Source of the DNA: Gemmiger sp. An194
Lineage (GTDB): Bacteria > Bacillota > Clostridia > Oscillospirales > Ruminococcaceae
Direction: 5' to 3'
NCBI RefSeq assembly: GCF_002160145.1
Contig: NZ_NFKA01000003.1
Coordinates: 1-64,000 of the forward strand
DNA length: 64,000 nucleotides
Below, one piece after another: positions 16,706-23,708 of the stretch. Made by a program: the position numbers and the translations under genes. Under the pieces are notes generated by a model that saw only the letters and a program-made list of their open reading frames with translations, was not told the DNA's origin and did no database searches. How positions within the stretch are numbered: the stretch's first letter is position 1; every line of letters begins with the position of its first letter.

Positions 16706-17836
16706 TTACTGCTTTACGCCGCCGATGAAGATGGTCTCGGGCTGCAGGGTCTCCTTGTTCAGGATCAGCACATCGGCGCGCTTGCCGGTGGTGATGCTGC
16801 CCACCTCGTCGAACAGGCCCACGGCCTGGGCGGGGTTGATGGTGGCCGCCTTCAGGGCGGTCTCCAGAGGCACGCCGAACTTCACAGCGCGGCGGAAGCA
16901 CTCGGCCAGGCAGGTGGCGCTGCCCGCGATGGTACCGTCCTCCAGGGTGGCCTTGCCGTCGTTCATAATGACCTTCTGGCCGCCCAGGCTGTACTCGCCG
17001 TTGGGCATACCGGCGGCGCGCATGCTGTCGCTGATCAGGCAGACGCGGTCGTTGCCGAACATGGCGAAGACGGCGCGCACCACAGAGGGATGCAGGTGGA
17101 TGCCGTCGCTGATGATCTCCACATGGGCGGAATCATCGGCAGCCGCGCCCACAACGCCGGGAGCACGGTGGGTGAAGGCGGGCATGGCGTTGAACAGATG
17201 GGTGGTGTGGGTCGCACCCGCGGCAAAGCCGGCCTTGGCCTCCTCGTAGGTGGCGCAGGTGTGGGCAATGGACACGGTGCACATCTTGCTGGCCTTGCGG
17301 ATGAAGTACAGCGCGCCGGGCAGCTCGGGAGCCACATCCAGCAGACGGATGTTCTTGCCGGACTTCTCATACAGACGCTGGAACATGTTAAAATCCGGGT
17401 CCACGATGTACTTCTCGGCCTGAGCGCCCTTCTTCGCCTTGTTGAAGAAGGGGCCCTCCATGTTCACGCCGCGCAGCACAGCGCCCTCGCCGTCCTGATG
17501 GAAGCGGGGCTTCGCCGCCTCGAACACATTGGTGAGGATCTCCTCATCGAAGGCCATGGTGGTGCCCAGGAAGGTGGTAACGCCCTGGCTGCCCTCGTAG
17601 CGGCTGATCTTCACCACATCCTCGGTGGTGGCGTCGCAGAAGTCGCTGCCGGCGGCGCCGTGGATGTGGATGTCCACAAAGCCGGGGGTCACGTACTTGC
17701 CGGTGGCGTCGATGACCTCATCGCCCTCCAGGGTACCGGCGGGGGCGATCTCCACAATGCGGTCGCCCTCCAGCTTGATGTCGGCCTGCATGAAGCGGCC
17801 CTGAGCGGTGAAAATATGACCATTCTTAATAATCAT
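16706..17836 (-). CDS. nagA: N-acetylglucosamine-6-phosphate deacetylase
   Basis: Amidohydrolase of 376 aa that removes acetate from GlcNAc-6-P to give GlcN-6-P. The start is ATG 17836 with AAGGAGAG upstream; the frame stays open for another 30 codons, but those are non-conserved. Motifs: VDIHIHGAAGSDF (metal-binding HxH), NMEGPFFN (catalytic Glu), SIAHTCATYEEAKAGFAAG, THLFNAMPAFTHRAPG and LISDSMRAAG (active-site Asp). No nagB or PTS gene is near, so this copy may serve wall recycling or mucin-sugar use. It ends in a double terminator. Confidence 0.95.
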   Translation of the reverse strand: MIIKNGHIFTAQGRFMQADIKLEGDRIVEIAPAGTLEGDEVIDATGKYVTPGFVDIHIHGAAGSDFCDATTEDVVKISRYEGSQGVTTFLGTTMAFDEEILTNVFEAAKPRFHQDGEGAVLRGVNMEGPFFNKAKKGAQAEKYIVDPDFNMFQRLYEKSGKNIRLLDVAPELPGALYFIRKASKMCTVSIAHTCATYEEAKAGFAAGATHTTHLFNAMPAFTHRAPGVVGAAADDSAHVEIISDGIHLHPSVVRAVFAMFGNDRVCLISDSMRAAGMPNGEYSLGGQKVIMNDGKATLEDGTIAGSATCLAECFRRAVKFGVPLETALKAATINPAQAVGLFDEVGSITTGKRADVLILNKETLQPETIFIGGVKQ

Positions 17837-17943
17837 AGGAAATACTCTCCTTCCTGATCCATGCGCTGCGGCGCGATCCGGGGCGGCGCAAGCACTGCCC
17901 GCCCTGCTATGGCGTGGCAATGGCACGCCTGCTTTCTAGCCCC

Positions 17944-17972
17944 ATTATAGCGCAGCCGTCAGGCCGGAACAA
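17944..17972 (-). promoter_or_regulatory. nagA promoter
   Basis: -35 TTGTTC (17967-17972) and -10 TATAAT (17944-17949), 17 bp apart, about 108 bp upstream of the nagA start. The AT-rich stretch upstream to 18070 holds no gene. Confidence 0.75.
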
Positions 17973-18070
17973 TCGACAGCGGGCAAAATACGCAATTGTG
18001 CAAATTAAACAATAAAAACGCCCAAAGAGGGGGGCAAACTGGTTTGTTTCCATGCAGTTGTAAAGAGCAA

Positions 18071-18145
18071 AAACTCCCCCGGACCACACCGGGTCCGGGG
18101 GAGTTTTCCAATGTTTTAAACGCCCAGCAGCTGGAGGGCCATGCC
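18071..18145. repeat. 75-bp direct repeat, left copy (displaced permease 3' end plus terminator)
   Basis: Identical over 75 bp to 22259-22333. It contains the hairpin CTCCCCCGGACC/GGTCCGGGGGAG (18074-18103) and the last nine codons of the permease without the rest of the gene. On the minus strand it provides a terminator for the island operon and separates it from nagA. Confidence 0.95.
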
Positions 18146-18164
18146 TTTCTCTCCGCACAGGCCG

Positions 18165-19286
18165 TTACACGGCACCTTCTATTTGATGAAGTACAGAAAC
18201 GATATCCTCGGCTTTAATCGTTGACAGCTCCTCTCTTCCCGGGTTGTCCAATCTGACCACTCGCCTTGCCTGGTTCATTACCAGATCATCATACAGATTT
18301 CTTACCAATCTGCCGTTTGCAAAGTTTGCATCCTTCGAGGCCGTTTGCTGCTCAAAATAAAGATGAATTTTTTTCTTCGCTTCTTCATCCAGGCAATAAT
18401 CATTTTTCCTGCAGATGGAAACCAGAATTTCATCCAATTCATCCGGCCCATAATCCTCAAACTCAATGAAGGTATTGAACCGCGATTTCAGACCCGGATT
18501 CGATTCAAAAAAGCTTTTCATCGGTTCCGTGTACCCTGCGACGATCACCACCAGATCATCTCTGTAATCTTCCAACGCTTTTGTCAGTTCCGTCAGGCAC
18601 TCTCTGCCATAAGAATCGGAATGATCATTTTCCGTGATGCTGTAAGCTTCATCAATAAACAGAACTCCGCCTTTGGCTTGCTCGATCACCTTTTTCACCT
18701 TAAGCGCCGTCTGACCCTGATATCCCGCAATCAAGTCTGTTCTTGAAACCTCGATAAAATGCCCTTTGGACAGTAACCCGATCTGCTTATAGATCCGACC
18801 CACAATACGTGCCACGGTTGTTTTGCCTGTTCCGGGATTTCCGGTAAAAGCAAGGTGCATTGTACTTTTTTCAGAATACAGATTTTTTTCCCGCCGCATT
18901 TTTTGAACCTTTTGATACACGATCAGATCCTGCACTTTATGTTTCACTTTTTCCAATCCCACAAGTGCATCCAGTTCCTCCAGCAGTTCCTGGAGGGACC
19001 TTGTATCCGTGTTCGCTTCTTCCTGCGGCTTACAAATTTCCTGGATAGCGGAATAACCATAAAACTCAATCAAACTGGAATTGACAAGCTGAGCCGCTCT
19101 TGCGGCCTCAATCTTCCGTTTGGGATCACTGACAGTCTCCGAAATTCTTTTGAGAAGCGCGATTGTGGCCGTTCTGCTGCCATCGGTTACAATCGCAGAA
19201 GCCAGCCGGGTGATTTCTCCGCAAGCATCTGTGACCGCATCCAGCTTTGATGCAGCCTTGAGCAGTGCTTGGCCGTATTTATTCAT
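18165..19286 (-). CDS. AAA+ ATPase of the SpoVK/CbbX/EccA type
   Basis: 373-aa AAA+ ATPase, last gene of the island operon. The helical N-terminal region (about 1-100) is specific to this protein. The ATPase core has Walker A GNPGTGKT (149-156), Walker B VLFIDEA (208-214), sensor VVIVAGYT (246-253) and the arginine finger in NPGLKSRF (263-270). A C-terminal lid domain follows, with KDANFANGRLVRNLYDDLV. These features match CbbX/SpoVK-like remodelling ATPases, which form hexamers and pull on the tails of partner proteins. It overlaps the preceding gene by 4 bp, so it is translationally coupled. The partner is probably encoded in the same operon. The fold is certain; the target is inferred. Confidence 0.88.
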   Translation of the reverse strand: MNKYGQALLKAASKLDAVTDACGEITRLASAIVTDGSRTATIALLKRISETVSDPKRKIEAARAAQLVNSSLIEFYGYSAIQEICKPQEEANTDTRSLQELLEELDALVGLEKVKHKVQDLIVYQKVQKMRREKNLYSEKSTMHLAFTGNPGTGKTTVARIVGRIYKQIGLLSKGHFIEVSRTDLIAGYQGQTALKVKKVIEQAKGGVLFIDEAYSITENDHSDSYGRECLTELTKALEDYRDDLVVIVAGYTEPMKSFFESNPGLKSRFNTFIEFEDYGPDELDEILVSICRKNDYCLDEEAKKKIHLYFEQQTASKDANFANGRLVRNLYDDLVMNQARRVVRLDNPGREELSTIKAEDIVSVLHQIEGAV

Positions 19287-19996
19287 GCCATCACCTTCAC
19301 AACCAGAAATGCCAGCTCAATAATTGCAAGCCCTGCAGCCCCTCCCGCAATCCAGTATGCGTACTTCACCTTCCGGCTCAAAGACTCCACTGCCGTCCCT
19401 ATTTTGTTTTCAGCAGCGTTGACTTCTTCCGCCTTCTTCACGATTTCCGCAGCACTGTCTGCAATCGTTGAGAGACGCTCCAGTTCTTCGCCCCATTTCT
19501 GGCAGTCTTCCCACATCTGATCGATATCATCCAGATGGGCATAACCGTCTATTTTCTCCTTAAATTTCTTCAGCCCTTCCAGCGTTTTCTTTTGGTTTTC
19601 AACAATTTTTTTGATTTGCTCCTGTGTTTTCTGAATGCTTTGGCTGGTTTCTTCGGTTGCCTGAATGGAAACCAGAATCGCCTGGATATAATCCTTATCC
19701 AAAGCCTCCAATGCACTGTATACCTGGCCGAACTCCCGGATCAATTGAATCTGCGTGGTATTGATGCTGTTCAAGTGAGTTTGAATCTGGGCAGTCAATT
19801 CATTCAGCTCTTCGCCGGTGACCTTGTGGTTCAGCCCAATACCACCGCCCAACAGCCAATCGCCCAGAAATTCCCCCACACCCTTGGCAGACTCCACCCT
19901 TTTCAGGTCCAGATCCGTTACCGTTTGTTCAGAAAACTTTTTGATTTCTTCTTTCGCTTCTTCAAAGTCATGATACTTTATAGCCAGTTCACCCAT
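19283..19996 (-). CDS. Coiled-coil, C-terminally membrane-anchored protein (island)
   Basis: 237-aa protein, mostly long helices with heptad character between about residues 55 and 205 (for example SIQATEETSQSIQKTQEQI). One membrane helix lies at the very C-terminus (YAYWIAGGAAGLAIIELAFL, about 212-231), so it is tail-anchored with the coiled coil in the cytoplasm. ATG 19996 is preferred, with GTGAGG nine bases upstream; a GTG five codons earlier is also open. It lies 4 bp after the upstream gene and overlaps the AAA+ gene by 4 bp. No family is recognised. It may tether or signal to the ATPase. Confidence 0.75.
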   Translation of the reverse strand: MGELAIKYHDFEEAKEEIKKFSEQTVTDLDLKRVESAKGVGEFLGDWLLGGGIGLNHKVTGEELNELTAQIQTHLNSINTTQIQLIREFGQVYSALEALDKDYIQAILVSIQATEETSQSIQKTQEQIKKIVENQKKTLEGLKKFKEKIDGYAHLDDIDQMWEDCQKWGEELERLSTIADSAAEIVKKAEEVNAAENKIGTAVESLSRKVKYAYWIAGGAAGLAIIELAFLVVKVMA

Positions 19997-20000
19997 TTTT

Positions 20001-20363
20001 TCAGTCCTCACTCATCATTTTGTCTAATTCAGCAGACACTGCGTCGATTGCTTCGCTTGTGTCCTTTGAAACCTTCACATTTTCGCGAATCGCTTCCACA
20101 GAATCACCGACAGCAGCTGCAGCCGCTTTGTGCCTGTAATACATTGTTTCAACGGCAGACTCTTTCATCCCTTCGTACACCGTCTCTTGCGCAACCGGTG
20201 CGTCACAGGTCAATGCTGTATCTTCTGTGGGGAATTCTTCTTTTTCCTCAGAATTTTGAGCCTTTGCACATCCGGCACATTCCTGGTCTTTGCGGTTCAG
20301 CAGACACACTACTATTGCCGCCACACCGATTGCCAAACCCGCTATCCAAAACACTTTTTTCAT
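20001..20363 (-). CDS. Small N-terminally membrane-anchored protein sharing a C-terminal tail with the 565-aa protein
   Basis: 120-aa protein starting at ATG 20363 (GGAGGA eight bases upstream). The start lies 5 bp downstream of the 565-aa protein's stop. The N-terminal membrane helix (VFWIAGLAIGVAAIVVCLL) is followed by a Cys-containing stretch (ECAGC). The C-terminal 50 residues contain RHKAAAAAVGDSVEAIREN and end in an acidic DKMMSED. These residues align with the extreme C-terminus of the 565-aa protein (RHMAAAGKMEDSVAVIRAN, ending LFAELED). The shared tail suggests a common docking or ATPase-recognition segment. Function unknown. Confidence 0.75.
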   Translation of the reverse strand: MKKVFWIAGLAIGVAAIVVCLLNRKDQECAGCAKAQNSEEKEEFPTEDTALTCDAPVAQETVYEGMKESAVETMYYRHKAAAAAVGDSVEAIRENVKVSKDTSEAIDAVSAELDKMMSED

Positions 20364-20367
20364 AAGT

Positions 20368-22065
20368 TTAATCCTCCAATTCTGCAAACAGGGCATCGAT
20401 ATCATCAAAGGTATCTTGAACGCTTTCGTCGATCGAACAATTTGCCCGGATCACTGCAACAGAGTCTTCCATCTTACCGGCTGCCGCCATATGCCGGTCA
20501 TGTATACTGTGCGCCACCATTGCTTTGGTATATTCCAGCTTTGCTCCGCTGACAACTTTGACCTGATGCTGAAGGTTTAAAACCCTGTTTCCCTTTTCTA
20601 TCTGCGCATGGACAATGTCCCGTTTCATGCGCTTTTCGACTTGCTTCTCGATGAGATTGATGGCAATCGCACCAATAATACCTGCCACCACAGCACCAAG
20701 AAAAATCCCCAGAATATTGGCCAGACTTCCCAGCAAAGGAATTTCAAACGCAAAAATCGGAATGGTCATCAGGCCTTTTTCAATTACCTCTCCCAGCAGC
20801 AATGCGCCCACGCCCGTTAAACCGGCAATAACAATCTTTCCTACCTCCATGAGCAGGATTCCCACTGGCTTACCCTTGTTGGCAGGATCTTTGATATAAT
20901 TGATTGCCTTCTTGAGTGAACTCCAGCCCTGTTTCAACATCATCCACACTTTCTTGATGGTGTTCCAAACAGGCCCGATGATCGCCGTAGCCACTGTGGA
21001 GAATACTGTACTGCCTGCATTGATCAGATGCGTTTTCATTTTGCCGATAAACGAATGAATCGCCTCTTTCAGTCTATCCAACAGGGTATCCAGCGCTTTT
21101 TTTGCAGATTTGAACCACTTCACCAGCTTTGCGATAATTTCTCTGATCAACTCCGCCAGCAGCTGCAGGAGTACAGCACGCAAAGCCTTTCCACCAATGC
21201 GAAACGCCTCTTCCCGCTGAGATGTTTTGCCCGCTTTGATCGACTTTTGCTCCGCTTCTTTTTTTCTCTTTTCATATTCTTCGCGCGCTTGTGCATCCTT
21301 TTGGCGAAGCTTTGCCTCCTCCTCCGCGCTAATCTCGAAGATTTCCCCCGGCTTCTGACCTCTGGCGTTTGGCATATCGAGCCAATCCGTCATGGACTTG
21401 TCGCTCTTGGAGCGATTGAGGCTGGAATCCAGCTCGTTCAAATTGGCATCGCTGTTCGCAAATTCAATTTGCTGTTCCTTTGTCATGTGTGCGTTTGCCG
21501 CCGGGTCGCGAATGATTTCTGCTGCCGGAACCGTATGGTCCATATCGGTATTCTTTTCTGCAGAACCTTTGGGACGGCTCTCGTCAAACGGGCGTCTTGC
21601 ACCTTTGCTCAACGTCGCTTCCTCTTTTCCGGATCGCGTCATATGAGTAAGCACACTTCCGTTTTCGTCTTTTGCAAAATTGGTCTGCCAATCATCGTAC
21701 CGTTGCTGATAATCGATTTCTGTATTGTGGGCAGCAATCTTTCCTTCGGCAAAGGCTTCTGTTGTTTGAATGTGCGCCTCGGTTCTCAGATCAAGGGTAA
21801 GGCCTCTGTTCTCTTCAATAAAATCCTCACCTGCTGTTACCGCAATCTGGTTGAGGAACTGTTCCCAGACAACATCCATGATAACATTGCCAAGGTTATC
21901 CGGGCTTCCAATTTTCTTTTTCTCCTCCGCCAGGAACTCCATGTCCGCAAGTTCTTCTTCCAGCTGTATTTCAAGCTTTTCTTCCAGTGCATCAAGGTCA
22001 AACGGTTCCGTCAGCTCTTCATTGATTTTTTCTTCCTGATCGAGGATGGCATTTTCCCTTGCCAT
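20368..22065 (-). CDS. Large island membrane protein with HNH-like motif and hydrophobic C-terminal region
   Basis: 565-aa protein, first gene of the island operon; ATG 22065 follows AAAGGATG. An acidic helical N-terminus (1-55) precedes a soluble region with DMDHTVPAAEI (174-184), then SDANLNELDSSLNRSKSDKS (205-224), which resembles the DH...N...SLNxSK pattern of HNH/colicin-like nuclease folds. A charged Glu/Lys coiled coil (246-285) and amphipathic helices follow. Strongly hydrophobic segments occur at about 402-426 and 434-472, and a soluble tail ends in LFAELED, homologous to the tail of the 120-aa island protein. A membrane-associated effector is plausible but inferred. Confidence 0.7.
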   Translation of the reverse strand: MARENAILDQEEKINEELTEPFDLDALEEKLEIQLEEELADMEFLAEEKKKIGSPDNLGNVIMDVVWEQFLNQIAVTAGEDFIEENRGLTLDLRTEAHIQTTEAFAEGKIAAHNTEIDYQQRYDDWQTNFAKDENGSVLTHMTRSGKEEATLSKGARRPFDESRPKGSAEKNTDMDHTVPAAEIIRDPAANAHMTKEQQIEFANSDANLNELDSSLNRSKSDKSMTDWLDMPNARGQKPGEIFEISAEEEAKLRQKDAQAREEYEKRKKEAEQKSIKAGKTSQREEAFRIGGKALRAVLLQLLAELIREIIAKLVKWFKSAKKALDTLLDRLKEAIHSFIGKMKTHLINAGSTVFSTVATAIIGPVWNTIKKVWMMLKQGWSSLKKAINYIKDPANKGKPVGILLMEVGKIVIAGLTGVGALLLGEVIEKGLMTIPIFAFEIPLLGSLANILGIFLGAVVAGIIGAIAINLIEKQVEKRMKRDIVHAQIEKGNRVLNLQHQVKVVSGAKLEYTKAMVAHSIHDRHMAAAGKMEDSVAVIRANCSIDESVQDTFDDIDALFAELED

Positions 22066-22258
22066 AATTTTTACATCCTTTCAGCCAATGATGAAATTGC
22101 TATGAATGCTTTTTATTCAAATAAGTGTACTAATTTCTTACGTACTTCCCATTGATACTCACTTTTGTATTTTTTGATTGCACATTGGAATTATGGCATA
22201 CAATTTTGTAAAAAACAATATTTTCCAACAACATGTTTTTTACGTTCAGTCAAAAGAC
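22066..22258. other. AT-rich leader of the island operon, no gene seen
   Basis: About 190 bp between the first island gene and the right repeat. Very AT-rich compared with the genome. It should hold the island promoter, but no -35/-10 pair with good spacing stands out. No integrase-like frame and no tRNA. Confidence 0.5.
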
Positions 22259-22333
22259 AAACTCCCCCGGACCACACCGGGTCCGGGGGAGTTTTCCAAT
22301 GTTTTAAACGCCCAGCAGCTGGAGGGCCATGCC
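22259..22333. repeat. 75-bp direct repeat, right copy (native permease 3' end and terminator)
   Basis: Includes the last nine codons and stop of the permease gene (22304-22333) and its terminator hairpin CTCCCCCGGACC/GGTCCGGGGGAG (22262-22291). Identical to 18071-18145. Confidence 0.95.
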
Positions 22334-23173
22334 GGTCACGGCACCCGCACCCCAGAGCAGGCCGATGATGAACAGGTTCTGCTTCCAGCTTTTGTTTGCC
22401 TTGCACAGCACCACCAGGCCCACGCCCGCGCCGCTGCACAGGCCCGCCACCGCCGCGCCGAAGCTGATGGAGCCGCCCAGATACAGCTGGGTGAGCAGCA
22501 CGCTGGCCGCGCAGTTGGGCACAAGGCCGATGAGGGCCGCGAAGATGGGCTGCAAAACGCCCAGGTTTGCCAAAAAGGCGGTGAAGACCTCCTCGCCCAC
22601 CAGCTCCATGGCCAGGCCGATCACGAAGCTGAAGCCCACAATGTACAGAAAAATCATAAAGGTGTGCCACAGCGCCGATACAAAAATGCTCTGGCGCTCG
22701 GCGTGGTGCTCGTGGCAGTCCACCTCGTCGGCGTGGCCGGTGTAGCCGCCCCGCAGCGAGCGAGGCAGAAAACGCACCAGCAGCACATCCAGCACCAGAC
22801 CCGCGATCAGAGCCACGCCGATCTTCACAGCGATGAGCAGTACCAGCCTGGGCCACTGGTCCGGCACGGCCAGCAGCATGGGGATGGCCTCGTCGCTGGT
22901 GGCCAGGAACACCGCCAGCAAAGTGCCCAGGCTGATCACCCGGCTGCCGTAGAAGTTGGCGGCCATGGCGGAAAAACCGCACTGGGGCACACAGCCCAGC
23001 ACCGCGCCGGGCACAAAGCCCCAGTGACCGCCGCCCTCCAGGGCCTTTTCAATTCGGCTGCCGTGGAACCGCTCGATGTATTCGATGAACAGATAAGCAA
23101 GATACAAAAAGGGCAGCATGGGAATGCTGTCGTGGACGGCATGCTCTGCAACATGCAGCAGTTCGTGCATCAT
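22304..23173 (-). CDS. Putative metal (manganese/heavy-metal) exporter of the ArsP_2 type
   Basis: 289-aa polytopic membrane protein, about ten helices, matching the putative 10-TM heavy-metal exporter family (ArsP_2, also annotated as putative manganese transporter). The core has GAVLGCVPQCGFSAMAANFY, LAVFLATSDEAIPMLL, a cytoplasmic His-rich loop (DCHEHHAER), GLVPNCAASVLLTQLYLGG and GLCSGAGVGLVVL. The paired C-V-P-Q-C and P-N-C motifs are typical. The start is ATG 23173, with AGAGAGG upstream. Its 3' end is the duplicated sequence bounding the island, yet this copy is intact. Transport substrate unknown. Confidence 0.8.
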   Translation of the reverse strand: MMHELLHVAEHAVHDSIPMLPFLYLAYLFIEYIERFHGSRIEKALEGGGHWGFVPGAVLGCVPQCGFSAMAANFYGSRVISLGTLLAVFLATSDEAIPMLLAVPDQWPRLVLLIAVKIGVALIAGLVLDVLLVRFLPRSLRGGYTGHADEVDCHEHHAERQSIFVSALWHTFMIFLYIVGFSFVIGLAMELVGEEVFTAFLANLGVLQPIFAALIGLVPNCAASVLLTQLYLGGSISFGAAVAGLCSGAGVGLVVLCKANKSWKQNLFIIGLLWGAGAVTGMALQLLGV

Positions 23174-23240
23174 AAAAGTAACCTCTCTCTCCTTCCCCAT
23201 TGCGCCCGAAAAACACACGTTACAGGACGCAGCATTGACT

Positions 23241-23269
23241 AGTATAGCCGCATTTTTTCCCCGGCACAA
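23241..23269 (-). promoter_or_regulatory. Promoter of the ArsP_2-like permease
   Basis: -35 TTGTGC (23264-23269) and -10 TATACT (23241-23246), 17 bp apart. Confidence 0.6.
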
Positions 23270-23334
23270 TGCCCCCCCGCCCCATCCCGGGGCGCTTTTT
23301 TGCTGATTTTTTCGATTTTGTGCAACAAATCAAA

Positions 23335-23367
23335 GGCCCGGCCCCGGTTTTGAGGCCGGGGCCGGGC
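23335..23367 (-). terminator. GC-rich terminator after the 85-aa membrane protein gene
   Basis: Stem GCCCGGCCCCGG/CCGGGGCCGGGC around TTTTGAGG, followed on the minus strand by a TTTGATTTGTTG stretch. Confidence 0.65.
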
Positions 23368-23380
23368 GTTATGGGGTTCG

Positions 23381-23430
23381 AGAATGTTCCGGAATGCTCA
23401 GGAATGTTTGGGAATATTCAGGAATGCTCC
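23381..23430. repeat. Five tandem 10-bp repeats (GGAATGCTCA-like)
   Basis: Five consecutive units: AGAATGTTCC, GGAATGCTCA, GGAATGTTTG, GGAATATTCA and GGAATGCTCC. The repeat covers the stop codon and the last codons of the 85-aa gene and the DNA before its terminator. Confidence 0.85.
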
Positions 23431-23675
23431 GGGGTGCCGGCCACCGGGTCAGGCTCGGCCTCCTCCGTCCGGCTGCCGCGCAGCTCTTCGCGGATCTGAT
23501 GCAGCAGCTCAACGGCTTCTCCCAGCCCGTAAAGCAGCACACCGGCGGCAATGGACGCCAGCGCGCACTCCACAATGAGAAAAATATCCAGCGTCATCAG
23601 CGCAGGGAGCATCCCGCACACAGCGCCTACCACACCAAAGGCCTTCAAAAAGGCCGCCACCTTGTTTTCCTTCAT
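23418..23675 (-). CDS. Small two-helix membrane protein, unknown function
   Basis: 85-aa protein with two membrane helices (about 8-30, FLKAFGVVGAVCGMLPALMTL, and 32-52, LIVECALASIAAGVLLYGLG). A cytoplasmic tail (ELLHQIREELRGSRTEEAEP) follows. GGAGGATGCACC precedes ATG 23675. It is encoded just downstream of the Nudix-CCA gene on the same strand, 33 bp after its stop. Its last codons and stop fall within a 10-bp tandem repeat, so its C-terminal length may vary between strains. Function unknown. Confidence 0.65.
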   Translation of the reverse strand: MKENKVAAFLKAFGVVGAVCGMLPALMTLDIFLIVECALASIAAGVLLYGLGEAVELLHQIREELRGSRTEEAEPDPVAGTPEHS

Positions 23676-23708
23676 GGTGCATCCTCCTTTGTCTGGGGGA
23701 AACGGTGC

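Larger units (their letters stand above)
18071..22333 (-). mobile_element. AT-richer genomic island bounded by 75-bp direct repeats
   Basis: A four-gene, same-strand cassette lies between two identical 75-bp sequences (18071-18145 and 22259-22333). Base composition is visibly more AT-rich than the GC-rich flanks. The right repeat is the native 3' end (last nine codons plus stop) and terminator of the ArsP_2-like permease gene; the left repeat is a displaced copy. This is the layout left by integration at the 3' end of a gene. No integrase, transposase or tRNA is present inside, so the element is non-autonomous or a relic. Confidence 0.75.

Noticed and set aside
18071-18145. 75-bp repeats as transposon target-site duplications
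   Set aside because: Far longer than known transposon target duplications and corresponding exactly to a gene end plus terminator; integration or recombination at the gene end fits better.
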